64,000 nt of DNA from Bacteroidales bacterium SW299. Lineage in GTDB: Bacteria; Bacteroidota; Bacteroidia; Bacteroidales; Bacteroidaceae. Both the position numbers and the translations under genes were made by a program. Positions 63,582 through 64,000 of this stretch are shown here, piece after piece; positions within the stretch are counted from its first letter, which is position 1; each line of letters begins with the position of its first letter. Location of the stretch: positions 62,001 through 126,000 of the forward strand of contig SDWH01000011.1 in NCBI GenBank assembly GCA_019550975.1, given 5' to 3'. The notes under the pieces are model-generated. The model did no database searches, had not been told where the DNA came from, and saw only the letters and a program-made list of their open reading frames with translations.

Positions 63582-63997
63582 GCGTGTTTTTTTACGATTT
63601 GATTGATTATGCGTGCCGTTGAAACCAGTTTCCCGTTGGGAGCCGTGATGTCGATGTTCCAGATGTGGGTGGTTTTTCCCCGGTGTACGAGCGTTCCGGT
63701 GGCTTTCACCCAGCTTCCTTTCGGAACCATGCTTACGTGGTTTGCGCTGACCTGTATGCCGCACGGCATCTGTCCTTCGGCGCAGAGCGGAATAGATCCG
63801 TGCCCCGCTACGATTTCTGCCAGGGCGAGCGATGCTCCCCCGTTCAGGATTCCGAATGGCTGGCACGTCCGTTCGTCAACGGGCATGACGGCTTGCACGA
63901 AGCCTTCCTTCATTCCGGTGAAACGTATGCCCAAATGTTCGCCCATCGAGTGCGACAAGTCGGGCAAAGGCAACTCTTTGTTTTCTTCTGTTTGCAT
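63578..63997 (-). CDS. hotdog-fold thioesterase, probable DHNA-CoA hydrolase
   Basis: A 139-residue hotdog enzyme of the PaaI/YbdB type: PVDERTCQPFGILNGGASLA with the conserved Asn-Gly-Gly helix start, LAEIVAGHGSIPL, QVSANHVSMVPKGSWVKATG, and TTHIWNIDITAPNGKLVSTA. It overlaps menF by 4 bp at the head of the men operon, so it most likely hydrolyses DHNA-CoA to DHNA (MenI role), the step that otherwise lacks an enzyme. The assignment comes from position and fold. The gene starts 4 bp from the window edge, so its promoter is not seen. Confidence 0.85.
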   Translation of the reverse strand: MQTEENKELPLPDLSHSMGEHLGIRFTGMKEGFVQAVMPVDERTCQPFGILNGGASLALAEIVAGHGSIPLCAEGQMPCGIQVSANHVSMVPKGSWVKATGTLVHRGKTTHIWNIDITAPNGKLVSTARIINQIVKKHA

Positions 63998-64000
63998 ACG

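Noticed and set aside
63582..63866. N-terminal extension of the menF frame
   Set aside because: The extra ~95 residues are basic, low-complexity and are the thioesterase gene read in another frame; the normal isochorismate synthase start is ATG 63581.
1..64000. CRISPR array, prophage, transposon or integrase
   Set aside because: No regularly spaced repeats with spacers, no transposase or integrase reading frame, and no phage structural gene were seen anywhere in the window.

Overview
The window comes from a gut-type Bacteroidales genome (Bacteroides, Phocaeicola or a close relative; the species cannot be fixed from sequence alone). The evidence is a SusC/SusD pair under an ECF sigma/FecR couple, many lipoprotein signal peptides, class II (B12-dependent) ribonucleotide reductase, GH89 and GH3 glycosidases, a menaquinone operon, and repeated promoters of the Bacteroidetes form TTTG-N18..21-TAnnTTTG.

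Layout. 1-12.7 kb, minus strand: a regulated uptake locus that looks built for glycerophosphodiesters. It runs ECF sigma, FecR anti-sigma, SusC with an STN signalling domain, SusD, a PKD-GDPD lipoprotein, a PKD-beta-propeller lipoprotein, a second GDPD lipoprotein, a GlpT/UhpC-type transporter and an OprP-like porin cut by the window edge. 13-18.6 kb: rplS, then a 5'-nucleotidase split into two genes, a GH3-beta-lactamase-fold fusion and a small 2[4Fe-4S] ferredoxin. 18.7-28.4 kb: EamA transporter, aspartate aminotransferase, Bax-inhibitor-like protein, ribBA, LptF/G permease, START-like protein, a small secreted protein and GH89 alpha-N-acetylglucosaminidase. 28.8-30.1 kb: two identical tRNA-Met genes followed by a roughly 1-kb HigBA islet bounded by a 20-bp repeat of the tRNA 3' end. 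30-41 kb: gph, folB, nrdJ, nitroreductase, dnaA, MCE protein, amidase, folD, CapA-like protein and two tRNA-His genes. 41.5-49.8 kb: divergent tdh/kbl for threonine catabolism, gdhA, a large two-receiver/PPDK-type ATP-binding protein, and queE-queD.

49.8-51.4 kb holds the most unusual locus: a 26-residue ACGX-type peptide gene with its own promoter and downstream hairpin, followed by a radical SAM maturase that breaks off after about 53 residues and runs out of frame into a nitroreductase lacking its N terminus. This looks like a deletion-fused relic of a RiPP system. 51.7-55.2 kb: a zapB-like gene, zapA, rny, an orphan vsr and a GNAT protein. 55.2-64 kb, minus strand: a menaquinone operon (hotdog thioesterase, menF, menD, menB, a TonB-type outer-membrane barrel, menC, menE) with no menH in the window.

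Most operons end in clear rho-independent terminators. No CRISPR array, integrase, transposase or prophage gene is visible.
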